The translations under genes and the position numbers were made by a program. A model generated the notes under the pieces. The model was not told the origin of the DNA. It saw only the letters and a list, made by a program, of their open reading frames with translations, and searched no databases. From Metallibacterium scheffleri (GTDB lineage: Bacteria; Pseudomonadota; Gammaproteobacteria; Xanthomonadales; Rhodanobacteraceae): a stretch of 64,000 nucleotides of DNA. Shown piece after piece: positions 46,641 through 54,674 of the stretch. The stretch is taken from positions 248,001-312,000 of the forward strand of contig NZ_LDOS01000002.1 in NCBI RefSeq assembly GCF_002077135.1. The letters run 5' to 3'. Within the stretch, counting starts at the first letter, position 1. Each line of letters opens with the position of its first letter.

Positions 46641-48011
46641 GTGGTTGGCGTTTCACTCTCGCGTTGGACGATGACCTACTTTGCCGCAGCCCTGGTCGCG
46701 CTACTGACGGCGGAGGTCCTGATGAGCGTGGGCTGGGGCTACCCGAACGCCGTGCTGGCCGCTCCCTCCACGCTGGTGCTGGTGCACCTGGTCACGCTGG
46801 GATGGCTGAGCCTGTTGCTGTGCGGTGCGCTGTTCCAGTTCGTGCCGGTGCTGGTGGCCAAGCCGCTGCGCCATCCACAACTGCCATTGATCACCTTGCT
46901 GCTGCTGGTGGCGGGCATATCGACGCTGCTGCTGGGTTTTCTGGGATTGCGCGGCACCCTGAGCACGCGCTGGGCGCTGTTTCCCATCGCCAGCACGCTA
47001 CTCGCCGCGGGCTTCGGACTGGTGCTGTGGAATCTCGGCCGTACCCTTGCCTCGGCGCGTCCGCTGACGCTGCCGGCGCGTTTCGTGGTCGTGGGCCTGC
47101 TCGGTCTGGTCGCCACGGTCGCGCTGGGCATCACTTTCGCCTTGGTGCTGGGCGCCGATGTCACCGCGCCGTTCGCGGTGCGCCTGTTCGCCTATGGTCT
47201 GCCGCTGCACATCATTGCCGGTCTGGGTGGTTGGCTCAGCCTGACCGCCATGGGCGTGAGCTATCGCCTGCTGGCGATGTTCATGCTCGCGCCCGAGTCG
47301 GATCGGCGCAGTACGCGGGCGGTGTTGCTGTTCGGCGCGGGCGCGCTGGGCGTGAGCGTGCTCGGCGGCACGGTCGTGATCGGATTCGATCACGGCATCG
47401 CGGCGGTACTTGCCGTCGCGGCGCTGCCGGGACTGTTGGCAATCGCCCTGTATGTGCATGACCTCGTGCACCTGTATCGCGTGCGCAAGCGCCGCGTGAT
47501 CGAGCTCAACAGCCGGATGGCCGCGGCGGCCGTGGCCTCGCTGGCAATCGCCGCCGTGCTGCTGATCGTATTGGTGGGCACGGAATCGCTGACGCGGAAC
47601 GTCGCTGCGCTGGTGTTTCTGATTCTGTTCGGATGGCTGTCAGGGCTCGGTCTGGCCAAGCTTTACAAGATCATCCCGTTCCTGACCTGGCTGGAGTGCT
47701 ATGGCCCGGCGCTGGGCAGGGCGCCCACGCCGCGCGTGCAGGATCTGGTCGCCGAACAGCGCGCGCGCAAGTGGTTCGCGTTGTATTTCGCGGCGGTCTG
47801 GATCGGCACCGGCGCGCTGCTGGACCATGCGGCGGGACTGTTTCGCGTGGCGGCGGCGCTGCAATTGATCGCGACCGCAGGCATCACCGTGCAACTGATC
47901 CGCGCGCGCCGTCTGATCGATGTGCCCGCGCCGGTGCGCTTTCCCGCCGGCAGCCGCCGCCCGGCGCTTTTGTTCGCCGCGCTTGATGCGCGCCCCACCA
48001 CAGGAGGTTGA
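46641..48011 (+). CDS. Multi-pass membrane protein, haem-copper oxidase subunit I/NnrS-like
   Basis: A 456-residue membrane protein with about 12 helices. Histidines fall within helices in LVLVHLVTLGWLSLLL and LPLHIIAGLGGWLSLT, and also in LYVHDLVHLYR, a pattern like haem-copper oxidase or NnrS proteins but without a clear six-His set. It ends in a basic soluble tail. GTG start with GAGGAAA upstream. Between two DUF2249 genes and under the NsrR-type site, it is probably an NO-response membrane component; haem binding is inference. Confidence 0.7.
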   Translation: MVGVSLSRWTMTYFAAALVALLTAEVLMSVGWGYPNAVLAAPSTLVLVHLVTLGWLSLLLCGALFQFVPVLVAKPLRHPQLPLITLLLLVAGISTLLLGFLGLRGTLSTRWALFPIASTLLAAGFGLVLWNLGRTLASARPLTLPARFVVVGLLGLVATVALGITFALVLGADVTAPFAVRLFAYGLPLHIIAGLGGWLSLTAMGVSYRLLAMFMLAPESDRRSTRAVLLFGAGALGVSVLGGTVVIGFDHGIAAVLAVAALPGLLAIALYVHDLVHLYRVRKRRVIELNSRMAAAAVASLAIAAVLLIVLVGTESLTRNVAALVFLILFGWLSGLGLAKLYKIIPFLTWLECYGPALGRAPTPRVQDLVAEQRARKWFALYFAAVWIGTGALLDHAAGLFRVAAALQLIATAGITVQLIRARRLIDVPAPVRFPAGSRRPALLFAALDARPTTGG

Positions 48012-48013
48012 TG

Positions 48014-48544
48014 ATGACTGACTTCGTCGATTTGGACGTACGCCCGATCTTGAAGCGCGGCGGCGAGCCGTTCGAGCACATCATGGCGGCCGTTGTTGCG
48101 TTGAGGCCCGATCAGGGCCTGCGCCTGCTGGCCACATTCAAGCCAACGCCACTGTTGAGCGTGCTGGGCTCCAGAGGCTACACGCACAGCGCGCGCGAGA
48201 TCGGCGATGGCGACTGGGAGGTGCTGTTCACGCCCGCGCCAACCGCTGTGGATGCGTCGGCGCCCGCTGCGGACGATGACAACGCGGCGCAGGTCTGGCC
48301 CGCGCCGGCGATCACGCTCGACCACCGTGATCTCGATCCGCCCGAGCCGATGGTGCGCATCCTGGCCGCGCTGGAATCGATGCGGCGCGGTGAAGTGCTG
48401 GCGGCACTACTGTGCCGTGAGCCGATATTCCTGCTGCCGGAGCTGGTCCAGCGCGGCCATGCCTGGCGCGGCGGATTCGAGTCGGACGGGAGCACGTATC
48501 GCATCCTGGTGCGCGTTGGCGGCGAGGCGCGGAGCACGTCATGA
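48014..48544 (+). CDS. Tandem DUF2249 domain protein
   Basis: A 176-residue protein with two DUF2249 domains: about 3-75 (DLDVRPILKRGGEPFEHIM ... DGDWEVLFTP) and about 100-172 (LDHRDLDPPEPMVRILAAL ... STYRILVRVG). GGAGG at 48003-48007 supports the second of two adjacent ATGs. It follows the membrane protein directly and overlaps the DUF59 gene by 4 nt. Function unknown; the duplication relative to the gene at 46310 is notable. Confidence 0.82.
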   Translation: MTDFVDLDVRPILKRGGEPFEHIMAAVVALRPDQGLRLLATFKPTPLLSVLGSRGYTHSAREIGDGDWEVLFTPAPTAVDASAPAADDDNAAQVWPAPAITLDHRDLDPPEPMVRILAALESMRRGEVLAALLCREPIFLLPELVQRGHAWRGGFESDGSTYRILVRVGGEARSTS

Positions 48545-48876
48545 GCAGTACCGACATCGTGCCCGTGGCCGAACGCATCCGCACGGCGCTGCGTGTCGTG
48601 ATCGATCCCGAGCTGGGCTACAACATCGTCGATCTCGGGCTGATCTATGACATCGCCGTCGACGTGGCGGGTGCTGCGCGCGTGCTGATGACCACCACCA
48701 CGCGTGGCTGCCCGGCCACCAGTTATTTGCAGGAAGGCGCACGCCACAGCGCGACGCAGGTGGCGGGTGTCACCTCGGTCGAGGTCGTGATGACGCACGA
48801 GCCGCCCTGGTCGCCGCAAAACATGAGTTCCGCGGCCAAGCAGCACTTTGGCATCCCCGAGGAGGGCGCAGCATGA
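48541..48876 (+). CDS. DUF59/MIP18-type metal-sulfur cluster assembly factor
   Basis: A 111-residue protein with VIDPELGYNIVDLGLIYDI and the conserved cysteine in TTRGCPATSYLQEG, the PaaD/SufT/MIP18 pattern. Such proteins help deliver Fe-S clusters. It overlaps the preceding gene (ATGA) and the following one (ATGA). With a ferredoxin and lipoyl synthase downstream, its client may be one of these Fe-S proteins; NO damage to clusters would explain co-expression. Confidence 0.87.
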   Translation: MSSTDIVPVAERIRTALRVVIDPELGYNIVDLGLIYDIAVDVAGAARVLMTTTTRGCPATSYLQEGARHSATQVAGVTSVEVVMTHEPPWSPQNMSSAAKQHFGIPEEGAA

Positions 48877-49109
48877 GCCATACGACGCCGGCAACGAATG
48901 CCCAGCGCATGCGCGCAGCGCCATGCGGGTCCGCGGGGGTGGTCGGCATTCTCTTGGCCAGTCTGGAGGCGCTGGCCGCGGCCGGGCAGGTCGACGCCGC
49001 CTGCCGTTTCGCCGGGCAGGCCTGTGTGAGCTTGCGTCACGACGATGCGCACGGCGAGCGTCAATTCAACGCGCTGCTGCATCGCCTGGCGCCGCGCGTG
49101 CCGTGGTGA
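48873..49109 (+). CDS. Small hypothetical protein
   Basis: A 78-residue protein coupled to the DUF59 gene by an ATGA overlap. It contains two cysteines in the helical stretch [17 protein letters not shown] and ends [12 protein letters not shown] do not recognise the family; a conserved position in the operon is the main reason to call it real. Confidence 0.6.
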   Translation: MSHTTPATNAQRMRAAPCGSAGVVGILLASLEALAAAGQVDAACRFAGQACVSLRHDDAHGERQFNALLHRLAPRVPW

Positions 49110-49197
49110 GCACACATGCACCAGGCCGCGATGCGCAGCGCGTGCGGCATGTCACGTGCTGGCCCGGCCATGCCGCGCCAGGTTCCAGGAGTCTGCC

Positions 49198-49521
49198 ATG
49201 ACCCACGTCGTCACCGACAACTGCATCAAGTGCAAATACACCGATTGCGTGGAGGTGTGCCCGGTCGACTGTTTCCACGAGGGCCCCAACTTTCTGGTGA
49301 TCGATCCCATCGAGTGCATCGACTGCACGCTGTGCGTGGCCGAGTGTCCGGCGCAGGCCATTTTTCCCGAGCAGGATGTGCCCGGAGGCCAGGAGCACTT
49401 CGCGCAGATCAATGCCGAACTGGCACCGCGCTGGCCGGTGATCGACAAGAAGATCGCCGCGCCGCCTGATGCGGAGCAATGGAACGGCGTGGCCGACAAG
49501 CTGCCCCATCTGGAGCGCTGA
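49198..49521 (+). CDS. fdxA: 7Fe ferredoxin FdxA
   Basis: A 107-residue protein, the exact family length. The N-terminus has [21 protein letters not shown] and [17 protein letters not shown], giving the [3Fe-4S] and [4Fe-4S] ligands, then a C-terminal extension. It is a low-potential electron carrier. Preceded by CCAGGAGTCTGCC. It lies 4 nt before the zinc-finger gene and two genes before lipA, which needs reduced ferredoxin. Confidence 0.95.
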   Translation: MTHVVTDNCIKCKYTDCVEVCPVDCFHEGPNFLVIDPIECIDCTLCVAECPAQAIFPEQDVPGGQEHFAQINAELAPRWPVIDKKIAAPPDAEQWNGVADKLPHLER

Positions 49522-49525
49522 AGTC

Positions 49526-49894
49526 ATGACCACACAAAAACTCGATGGCGCCATCGATCCGGTCAGCGGGCGGCCGGTTGGCGCGAGCGAGCGCATCCGC
49601 GAAATCTCCTGGACCGATCTGCCCCTGGGCTGCCCCATGCCGGACCGCAGCCTGTGGGATGTGCATCCGCGCGTCTATCTGCCGATTCATCTCAGCGGCC
49701 GCGAGCGCTGTCCCTACTGCAGCACGCTTTATGTCCTGCGCGACCCGCAGCCCGGTGATGCGGTGCCGGCATTCGCCAACGCACAGATCGAGCAGTGCTA
49801 CCAGCGCGCCCTGGCGCGCAGCATGCGCCACGCAAGCACGCCCTTGCCCGTCACGCTCACCGCGCCCTCCGCCCATTCCGGTCGACTCTCATGA
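49526..49894 (+). CDS. CHCC zinc-finger domain protein
   Basis: A 122-residue protein with a zinc-finger of the NDUFS6-like CHCC type: the conserved [17 protein letters not shown] gives His and the CxxC pair, with Cys in LPLGCPMPD a possible fourth ligand. Function of the bacterial members is unclear. It is coupled to lipA by an ATGA overlap and to fdxA by a 4-nt gap. Confidence 0.8.
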   Translation: MTTQKLDGAIDPVSGRPVGASERIREISWTDLPLGCPMPDRSLWDVHPRVYLPIHLSGRERCPYCSTLYVLRDPQPGDAVPAFANAQIEQCYQRALARSMRHASTPLPVTLTAPSAHSGRLS

Positions 49895-50877
49895 ATCAGT
49901 CCGATCCCGTCCCCGCGCCACGCGATGGCAGCAAATATGTCACCGCCGAGGGCACCCGTGCGGTCAAGGGCGGATTGCGCCCGCATGCGCGCAGCAGCGT
50001 GCCCGACGTCGATCGCAAGCCGCCATGGTTGCGCATCGCGCTGCCCAGCGGCGCGGGCTACGACAAGGTACGTGGCATCGTTCACGGCCACGGCCTGCAC
50101 ACGGTGTGCGCCGAGTCGAAGTGCCCCAATATCGCCGAGTGTTGGGGTCGCGGCACCGCGACCCTGATGCTGATGGGCGCGGTCTGCACCCGCGCCTGCA
50201 GATTCTGTTCCGTGAGTACCGGCAACCCGCACGGCTGGCTGGATGCCATGGAACCGCCGCGTGTGGCCGAGGCCGTTGCGCTGATGGGACTGAAATACGT
50301 GGTGCTGACTTCGGTCGATCGCGACGATCTGGCCGATGGCGGCGCGGCGCATTACGCGGCCTGCATCCGCGCGATCCATGCGCGCACGCCGGCGGTCGCG
50401 GTGGAGGCGCTGACGCCCGACTTTGCCGGCGACCTCGCCGCGGTGGCGAACGTGCTGGATGCTGGGCTGGTCACCTACGCGCAGAACATCGAAACCGTCG
50501 TGCGCCTGACCCGGCAGGTGCGCGATCCGCGCGCCGGCTACGCGCAAACGCTGCGTGTGCTCGAGTTCGCCAAGCGGCACGCGCCCGACACGCTGACCAA
50601 GTCCAGCCTGATGCTGGGGTTGGGCGAAACCGATGTCGAAATCGAGCAGACCCTCGATGACTTGCGCGCCGCGCAGGTCGCGATTGTCACCCTGGGGCAA
50701 TACCTGCGTCCGTCGCCAAACCACCTGCCGGTGGCGCGCTTCGTGGCGCCCGAAGAATTCCACCACTATCGCGACCTAGCGCTGGCCAAAGGCTTTGTCG
50801 AAGCCGTCGCCGGACCACAGGTACGCTCGAGCTATCGCGCCGAGCGCGTGCTGGAGCACAACAATGTGGGTCTGTAA
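49891..50877 (+). CDS. lipA: Lipoyl synthase
   Basis: A 328-residue radical SAM enzyme with both clusters: C73-x4-C78-x5-C84 (auxiliary) and C99-x3-C103-x2-C106 (radical SAM), and the C-terminal RSSYRAE serine ligand motif. It inserts two sulfurs into octanoyl-lysine on carrier proteins. The usual partner lipB is absent, and the gene lies within a putatively NO-controlled run with a ferredoxin and a DUF59 protein. A GcvH-like lipoyl acceptor is 2.4 kb downstream. It may be a second, dedicated LipA. Confidence 0.93.
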   Translation: MNQSDPVPAPRDGSKYVTAEGTRAVKGGLRPHARSSVPDVDRKPPWLRIALPSGAGYDKVRGIVHGHGLHTVCAESKCPNIAECWGRGTATLMLMGAVCTRACRFCSVSTGNPHGWLDAMEPPRVAEAVALMGLKYVVLTSVDRDDLADGGAAHYAACIRAIHARTPAVAVEALTPDFAGDLAAVANVLDAGLVTYAQNIETVVRLTRQVRDPRAGYAQTLRVLEFAKRHAPDTLTKSSLMLGLGETDVEIEQTLDDLRAAQVAIVTLGQYLRPSPNHLPVARFVAPEEFHHYRDLALAKGFVEAVAGPQVRSSYRAERVLEHNNVGL

Positions 50878-50943
50878 GTCGAAGAAGCCGTCCGGGTTCC
50901 GACGTTGCCACGCGCGACACGCCTGCCGCGCAGGAGATCCATC

Positions 50944-51165
50944 ATGTCGCCGATCGATCAAACCTCACACCCGCGCCATCCCGCGATCCAGCAGGCACAT
51001 GGGATGCATCCGGCGCCCGCAGTGGCGACACCGCCGCGTGCAGTGAAGGGCGCGCGGAATGTCCGCGAGCGCCTGCTTGATGACACACTGGCGGATAGTT
51101 TCCCGGCCAGCGATCCACCGTCGTGGACGCTTGGCCGACGCGCTTCAGCGCGGCGGTCGCCCTGA
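50944..51165 (+). CDS. Small protein with a DSFPASDPPSW motif
   Basis: A 73-residue protein. The C-terminal part RERLLDDTLADSFPASDPPSWTLG is a motif I know from many small uncharacterised proteobacterial proteins; the rest is disordered, His/Pro-rich. AGGAGATCC precedes the ATG. It stands 66 nt after lipA and 31 nt before the AhpD-like gene. Function unknown. Confidence 0.7.
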   Translation: MSPIDQTSHPRHPAIQQAHGMHPAPAVATPPRAVKGARNVRERLLDDTLADSFPASDPPSWTLGRRASARRSP

Positions 51166-51196
51166 TCGATTCCCGTATTTTTCGAAGGAGAGCATC

Positions 51197-51541
51197 ATGG
51201 AACACTCAATCTACCCGCAAGCCAGCGCGGAGCTGGCACGCAAGCGCCGCGAGCTGGCACCAGCCACGCTGGATGCCTTCAAGGCCTTCAGCGCCCAGGT
51301 TTTTGCCGACGGCGCATTGCCGGGCGTGACCAAGCAATTGATCGCGGTCGCGGTGGCGCACGTCACGCAGTGCCCTTATTGCATCCGTGGCCACACCGAG
51401 GCCGCGCTCGAGCACGGCGCCAGCGAGCAGGAAATCATGGAGGCCATCTGGGTCGCCGCGGAGATGCGCGCGGGCGGGGCCTATGCGCACTCGGCGCTGG
51501 CCCTAGACGCCATGCAACAGGCGCATGCGGCGTCACGCTGA
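51197..51541 (+). CDS. Carboxymuconolactone decarboxylase/AhpD-like protein
   Basis: A 114-residue all-helical protein with the redox CxxC motif in TQCPYCIRGHTEAAL, typical of the CMD/AhpD family, whose members act as peroxidase reductants or hydroperoxidases. AAGGAG lies 7 nt before the ATG. Next to a CysK-like gene and a second AhpD-like gene (52572), so a thiol-based redox role is likely; the exact reaction is unknown. Confidence 0.85.
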   Translation: MEHSIYPQASAELARKRRELAPATLDAFKAFSAQVFADGALPGVTKQLIAVAVAHVTQCPYCIRGHTEAALEHGASEQEIMEAIWVAAEMRAGGAYAHSALALDAMQQAHAASR

Positions 51542-51559
51542 TGCCCGGAGAAAACACCC

Positions 51560-52510
51560 GTGAATACACGCTTTGCAGGCGTCTCCGCCAGCATCCTCGA
51601 TGCGATCGGCGACACGCCGTTGCTCGAGATCGAGGGTATCTACGCCAAGCTCGAATTCCTCAATCCCTCCGGCTCGATCAAGGCGCGCATCGCCAAATAC
51701 ATGATCGTGCGCGCCGAACGCGAGGGTCTGCTCAAGCCCGGTGGCACCATCGTCGAGGCCACCAGCGGCAACACCGGCAATGCCCTGGCGATGGTCGCCG
51801 CGGTCAAGGGCTACCGCATGCTGGTGGTGATGCCGGAAGGCCTGTCCAGCGAGCGCGTGGCGATCTCGCGCGCCTATGGCGCCGAGGTGCTGTTTTGCGG
51901 GCGCTTCCACGTCAACGATGCGCTGGCCAAGGCGCGGGAGCTGGGCCGGCAGCCGGGTCATTTCTGCCCGCGTCAGTTTGATTCGGAATGGAATGTCGAA
52001 GAGAACCGCCTGGTGTTGGGCCCCGAGATCCTGGCGCAACTGCCGGCTGGCCGCGTGCCGGACGCGCTGGTGGCCGGCGTCGGCACCGGTGGCACCCTGA
52101 TCGGCGTCGGCCAGGCATTTCGTGCGATCAATCCCGCAGTGCGCCTGTTCGCCATGGAACCCTCGGAATCGTGCACGCTGTTGTGCGGCGAAATCGCCCT
52201 GCACCAGATCGAAGGCATCTCGGATGGCTTCGTACCGGGTATCTTCCAGCGACATGCCAGTCTGGTCGACGAGGTGCTCAGCGTCTCCAGCGGCGAGGCC
52301 ATCGAATCGATGCGTCATCTCGCGCGCCGCCATGGCCTGTTCTGCGGCCCCAGCTCGGGCGCACACCTGCTGGCCGCGCGCCGCGTGCGCGAACGCCATC
52401 CCGAGTTGCGCACCGTGGTCACGCTGTTCTGCGACGAGGGCGAGAAGTACTTGCAGGAACACTTCATGCGCGGCGACAGCGTCACCGTCAACGCCGGACA
52501 CTTCGCGTGA
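51560..52510 (+). CDS. CysK-like PLP-dependent enzyme (cysteine synthase family)
   Basis: A 316-residue fold-type II PLP enzyme with the Schiff-base Lys41 in NPSGSIKARIA, phosphate loop TSGNTGNA, and GVGTGGTLIGVG. It fits cysteine synthase or cystathionine beta-synthase relatives. It starts with GTG after GGAG and is 18 nt from the AhpD-like gene. Which sulfur nucleophile it uses cannot be told; the linkage to lipoyl and redox genes suggests a sulfur-supply role. Confidence 0.87.
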   Translation: MNTRFAGVSASILDAIGDTPLLEIEGIYAKLEFLNPSGSIKARIAKYMIVRAEREGLLKPGGTIVEATSGNTGNALAMVAAVKGYRMLVVMPEGLSSERVAISRAYGAEVLFCGRFHVNDALAKARELGRQPGHFCPRQFDSEWNVEENRLVLGPEILAQLPAGRVPDALVAGVGTGGTLIGVGQAFRAINPAVRLFAMEPSESCTLLCGEIALHQIEGISDGFVPGIFQRHASLVDEVLSVSSGEAIESMRHLARRHGLFCGPSSGAHLLAARRVRERHPELRTVVTLFCDEGEKYLQEHFMRGDSVTVNAGHFA

Positions 52511-52571
52511 GCCCGCCGCGTGCCGAGCAGGAGCGTTGCGTTGCAGCGATATTGTTGCCCAGGAGGCGTTC

Positions 52572-53033
52572 GTGAATACCCGTATCGACTATCGCAAAGC
52601 TTCGCCCGATGCCTACCAGGCCATGCGGGGCCTGGAAGCTGCCGTACACCGCGCGCGGCTGGAGCATGCGCTGCTTGAATTGGTGAAGATGCGCGTCTCG
52701 CAGATCAATGGCTGTGCCTACTGTCTGGACATGCACAGCAAGGATGCCCGCGCCGCCGGTGAAACCGAACAGCGCTTGTACCTGTTGCCGGCGTGGCGCG
52801 AGGCGCCGCTTTATTCAGCGCGTGAACGGGCGGCCCTGGCATGGGCCGAGGCAGTGACGCAGGTTTCGATGAACGAGCTATCCGACACGCTGTACGCCGA
52901 TGTGCGGGAGCATTTCAATGAGAAGGAGATGGTCGATCTGACCTTGGCCATCATCGCCATCAACGGCTGGAACCGCCTGGCGATTGCATTTCGTGCGGAT
53001 GTGGGAGGTCATGTCGCCCAGCCGGTCGGGTAG
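52572..53033 (+). CDS. Carboxymuconolactone decarboxylase/AhpD-like protein (second)
   Basis: A 153-residue helical protein with the CxxC motif in INGCAYCLDMHSKDA, characteristic of the AhpD-like alkylhydroperoxidase family, and the C-terminal IAINGWNRLAIAFR. AGGAGG precedes the GTG start. It is the last gene of the long rightward run. Like its neighbour it probably detoxifies peroxides or reactive species; it is not closely similar to the protein at 51197. Confidence 0.87.
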   Translation: MNTRIDYRKASPDAYQAMRGLEAAVHRARLEHALLELVKMRVSQINGCAYCLDMHSKDARAAGETEQRLYLLPAWREAPLYSARERAALAWAEAVTQVSMNELSDTLYADVREHFNEKEMVDLTLAIIAINGWNRLAIAFRADVGGHVAQPVG

Positions 53034-53114
53034 CACTGTCCAGCAAGACACACGCCCCCAGCGGTCAAGGAACGTTGCAATATCGCCCGCCACCACCGTG
53101 ATGGCGACCTACGG

Positions 53115-53225
53115 ATGCCACTCGGCAACAGTGCATCAATCTATCTAGAGCGAGAGCTTGAGAGACTGGTCGCATCAGCGGCAGAGAGCATCAAGATCGA
53201 ATTGATTGCCGCTGATCGAGTTTGA
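53115..53225 (+). CDS. Possible 36-residue ORF or gene remnant
   Basis: A short AT-richer stretch reads MPLGNSASIYLERELERLV followed by an amphipathic ELIAADRV end, unlike the GC-rich surroundings in codon use. No ribosome binding site is obvious and the translation matches nothing I know. It may be the tail of a lost gene. It occupies the 238-nt gap between the AhpD-like gene and the GcvH-like gene. Confidence 0.2.
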   Translation: MPLGNSASIYLERELERLVASAAESIKIELIAADRV

Positions 53226-53271
53226 ATCCAGGCCGGTATGGGTGCAGTCGAGCACAGCATGCGGGCGACCC

Positions 53272-53718
53272 TCAATCCGAGCAGCGCATGCATTGCACGT
53301 CATAGCGTTGGATCCAGGCTTCGAGCGCGACAACGGCCTGCGCACCGGTGGTGACATGGTCCAGCGCATGCGCCGCGTCATCAGGCTTGATGCGCGCGAT
53401 CCATGCATCGCCGTAGGGATCGATATTGATCAGATGCGGCTTTTCCAGCAGCGCTTCGTTGCGCGCCACGATCACCCCGGCGCAAGGGCTCGGCACTCCG
53501 CCCACCCACTTGCTGCTTTCCAGCGTGGCGACATGGCGCCCGGCATCCACGTGGACGTCCAGTTTCTTGATGCGCGCATAGTGCAGGCGGCCCGCGATGG
53601 CCTGGGCAGGATCGGTGACCCCGAGGGTGAGGGTGCCATCGTGTTCAGGACGCACCCAGACATAGTCGAGGTCGTAAAACAGGTTCGCAGGTATTTCGCA
53701 GCCATGAAATTCGTTCAT
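53272..53718 (-). CDS. GcvH-like lipoyl-domain protein
   Basis: A 148-residue H-protein relative with the lipoyl Lys70 in TLESSKWVGGVPSP instead of [25 protein letters not shown]-like LINIDPYGDAWI, and a C-terminal extension ending CMRCSD. It is too divergent from gcvH at 302 to be a spare glycine cleavage subunit. GcvH-like lipoate-binding proteins act in other pathways, for example LbpA in sulfur oxidation. With lipA nearby, a lipoyl-dependent role tied to denitrification is possible. The ATG at 53718 is the first start that gives the N-terminal fold. Confidence 0.82.
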   Translation of the reverse strand: MNEFHGCEIPANLFYDLDYVWVRPEHDGTLTLGVTDPAQAIAGRLHYARIKKLDVHVDAGRHVATLESSKWVGGVPSPCAGVIVARNEALLEKPHLINIDPYGDAWIARIKPDDAAHALDHVTTGAQAVVALEAWIQRYDVQCMRCSD

Positions 53719-53806
53719 ATCGATTGCTCCGCACTACAACACATTGCTCACGATGGTGCGCGTCAATATCCGACATCCATCAGCTTGCGCACCGATCTGT
53801 GGCGAC

Positions 53807-54250
53807 CTATTGCAAGCTCAGGAGAAGTTCGTTCGCAGCGCGGCCTTGATCCGGCATGATCGCGGCGAGATGGGGATAAAGCTCGGATTCTTCCTTGCTG
53901 TCATGTTGCTTGAGCAGGGCGCGTACCGTTCTCAGCAATGCAGCGAATTCTTCATCGTCGTGCGCAGCGATGGCTTCAGCCATCTCCTGGATGAACACGC
54001 GCAGATCCTGGTGCCCCTTGCGCAATATCGCGGTCAGCGCAGGCTCGGCATTGCCCGGTTGCGTCTCAAAAGCCGGAAACAGCAGCGTCTCTTCCACCAC
54101 CATGTGGCCGTCCACGAGGCCATGGCGGAATCGTTGCAATAGATCCGCGGCTTCACGCCAGTGACCCTCGTGCACCGCCTTGGCACCAGTCTCCAGCAGC
54201 ACGTCCAGGCGCTCATGATCATGGCGCATGATCTGTTCTATGCTTTCCAC
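53807..54250 (-). CDS. Hemerythrin domain protein
   Basis: A 147-residue four-helix protein with the hemerythrin iron ligands H12, H49, E53, H80, H116, E120 and H127 (HDHERLD, HMVVEET, HQDLR, HDSKEESELYPH). Such proteins bind a di-iron site; relatives include the NO-response DnrN/YtfE/RIC repair proteins, though the N-terminal domain of those is absent here. GTG start with GGAGTATTCC upstream. Divergent from the thioredoxin-like gene with 100 nt between. Confidence 0.88.
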   Translation of the reverse strand: MESIEQIMRHDHERLDVLLETGAKAVHEGHWREAADLLQRFRHGLVDGHMVVEETLLFPAFETQPGNAEPALTAILRKGHQDLRVFIQEMAEAIAAHDDEEFAALLRTVRALLKQHDSKEESELYPHLAAIMPDQGRAANELLLSLQ

Positions 54251-54350
54251 GGAATACTCCTTGGCTGGTCGGGTGGGTGAAAGGTTGGGTGGCGGCGCGA
54301 GCAGTCGGGCCAGCAGTGGTGCGGATGAACTTGACCGTCGCGCGGGAGCG

Positions 54351-54599
54351 GTGAAAGTGAAAGTACAACTTCTGGTATCCAAGTGGTGTCCTACTTGCCC
54401 GCAAGCGGAAAAGATCTGGACCGAAGCCGCACAGCGGGTGCCCATGGAGTTCGAAATCCTGGATGTCGCGGAACGCAAAGGCCGTGAAGTGGCGAGCCGA
54501 CTGCGCATCAGGACCGTCCCTGCGGTGGTCATCGATGACGTCCTCAAGATGGTAGGCGCACAACCGCTTGCGGATGTACTGAAAGTGCTGGGCGTCTGA
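54351..54599 (+). CDS. Small thioredoxin/glutaredoxin-like protein
   Basis: An 82-residue thioredoxin-fold protein with the CPTC active site in LLVSKWCPTCPQAEKIW and the cis-Pro in RTVPAVVIDD. Probably a thiol reductant or disulfide exchange partner. GTG at 54351 and GTG at 54357 are both possible, GGAG favouring the second. Divergent from hemerythrin. Confidence 0.8.
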   Translation: MKVKVQLLVSKWCPTCPQAEKIWTEAAQRVPMEFEILDVAERKGREVASRLRIRTVPAVVIDDVLKMVGAQPLADVLKVLGV

Positions 54600-54674
54600 G
54601 GTCCGCATGCGTTGGCGTGCGCAGCCTTTGCCAGCGCGAGCTGCCGGCAAGGCGGGGCAGAGGCATGCGTTGCA

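Noticed and set aside
53272-53718. GcvH-like protein as a second glycine cleavage subunit
   Set aside because: The lipoyl-site context and C-terminus differ clearly from gcvH at 302 and no other glycine cleavage gene is near.
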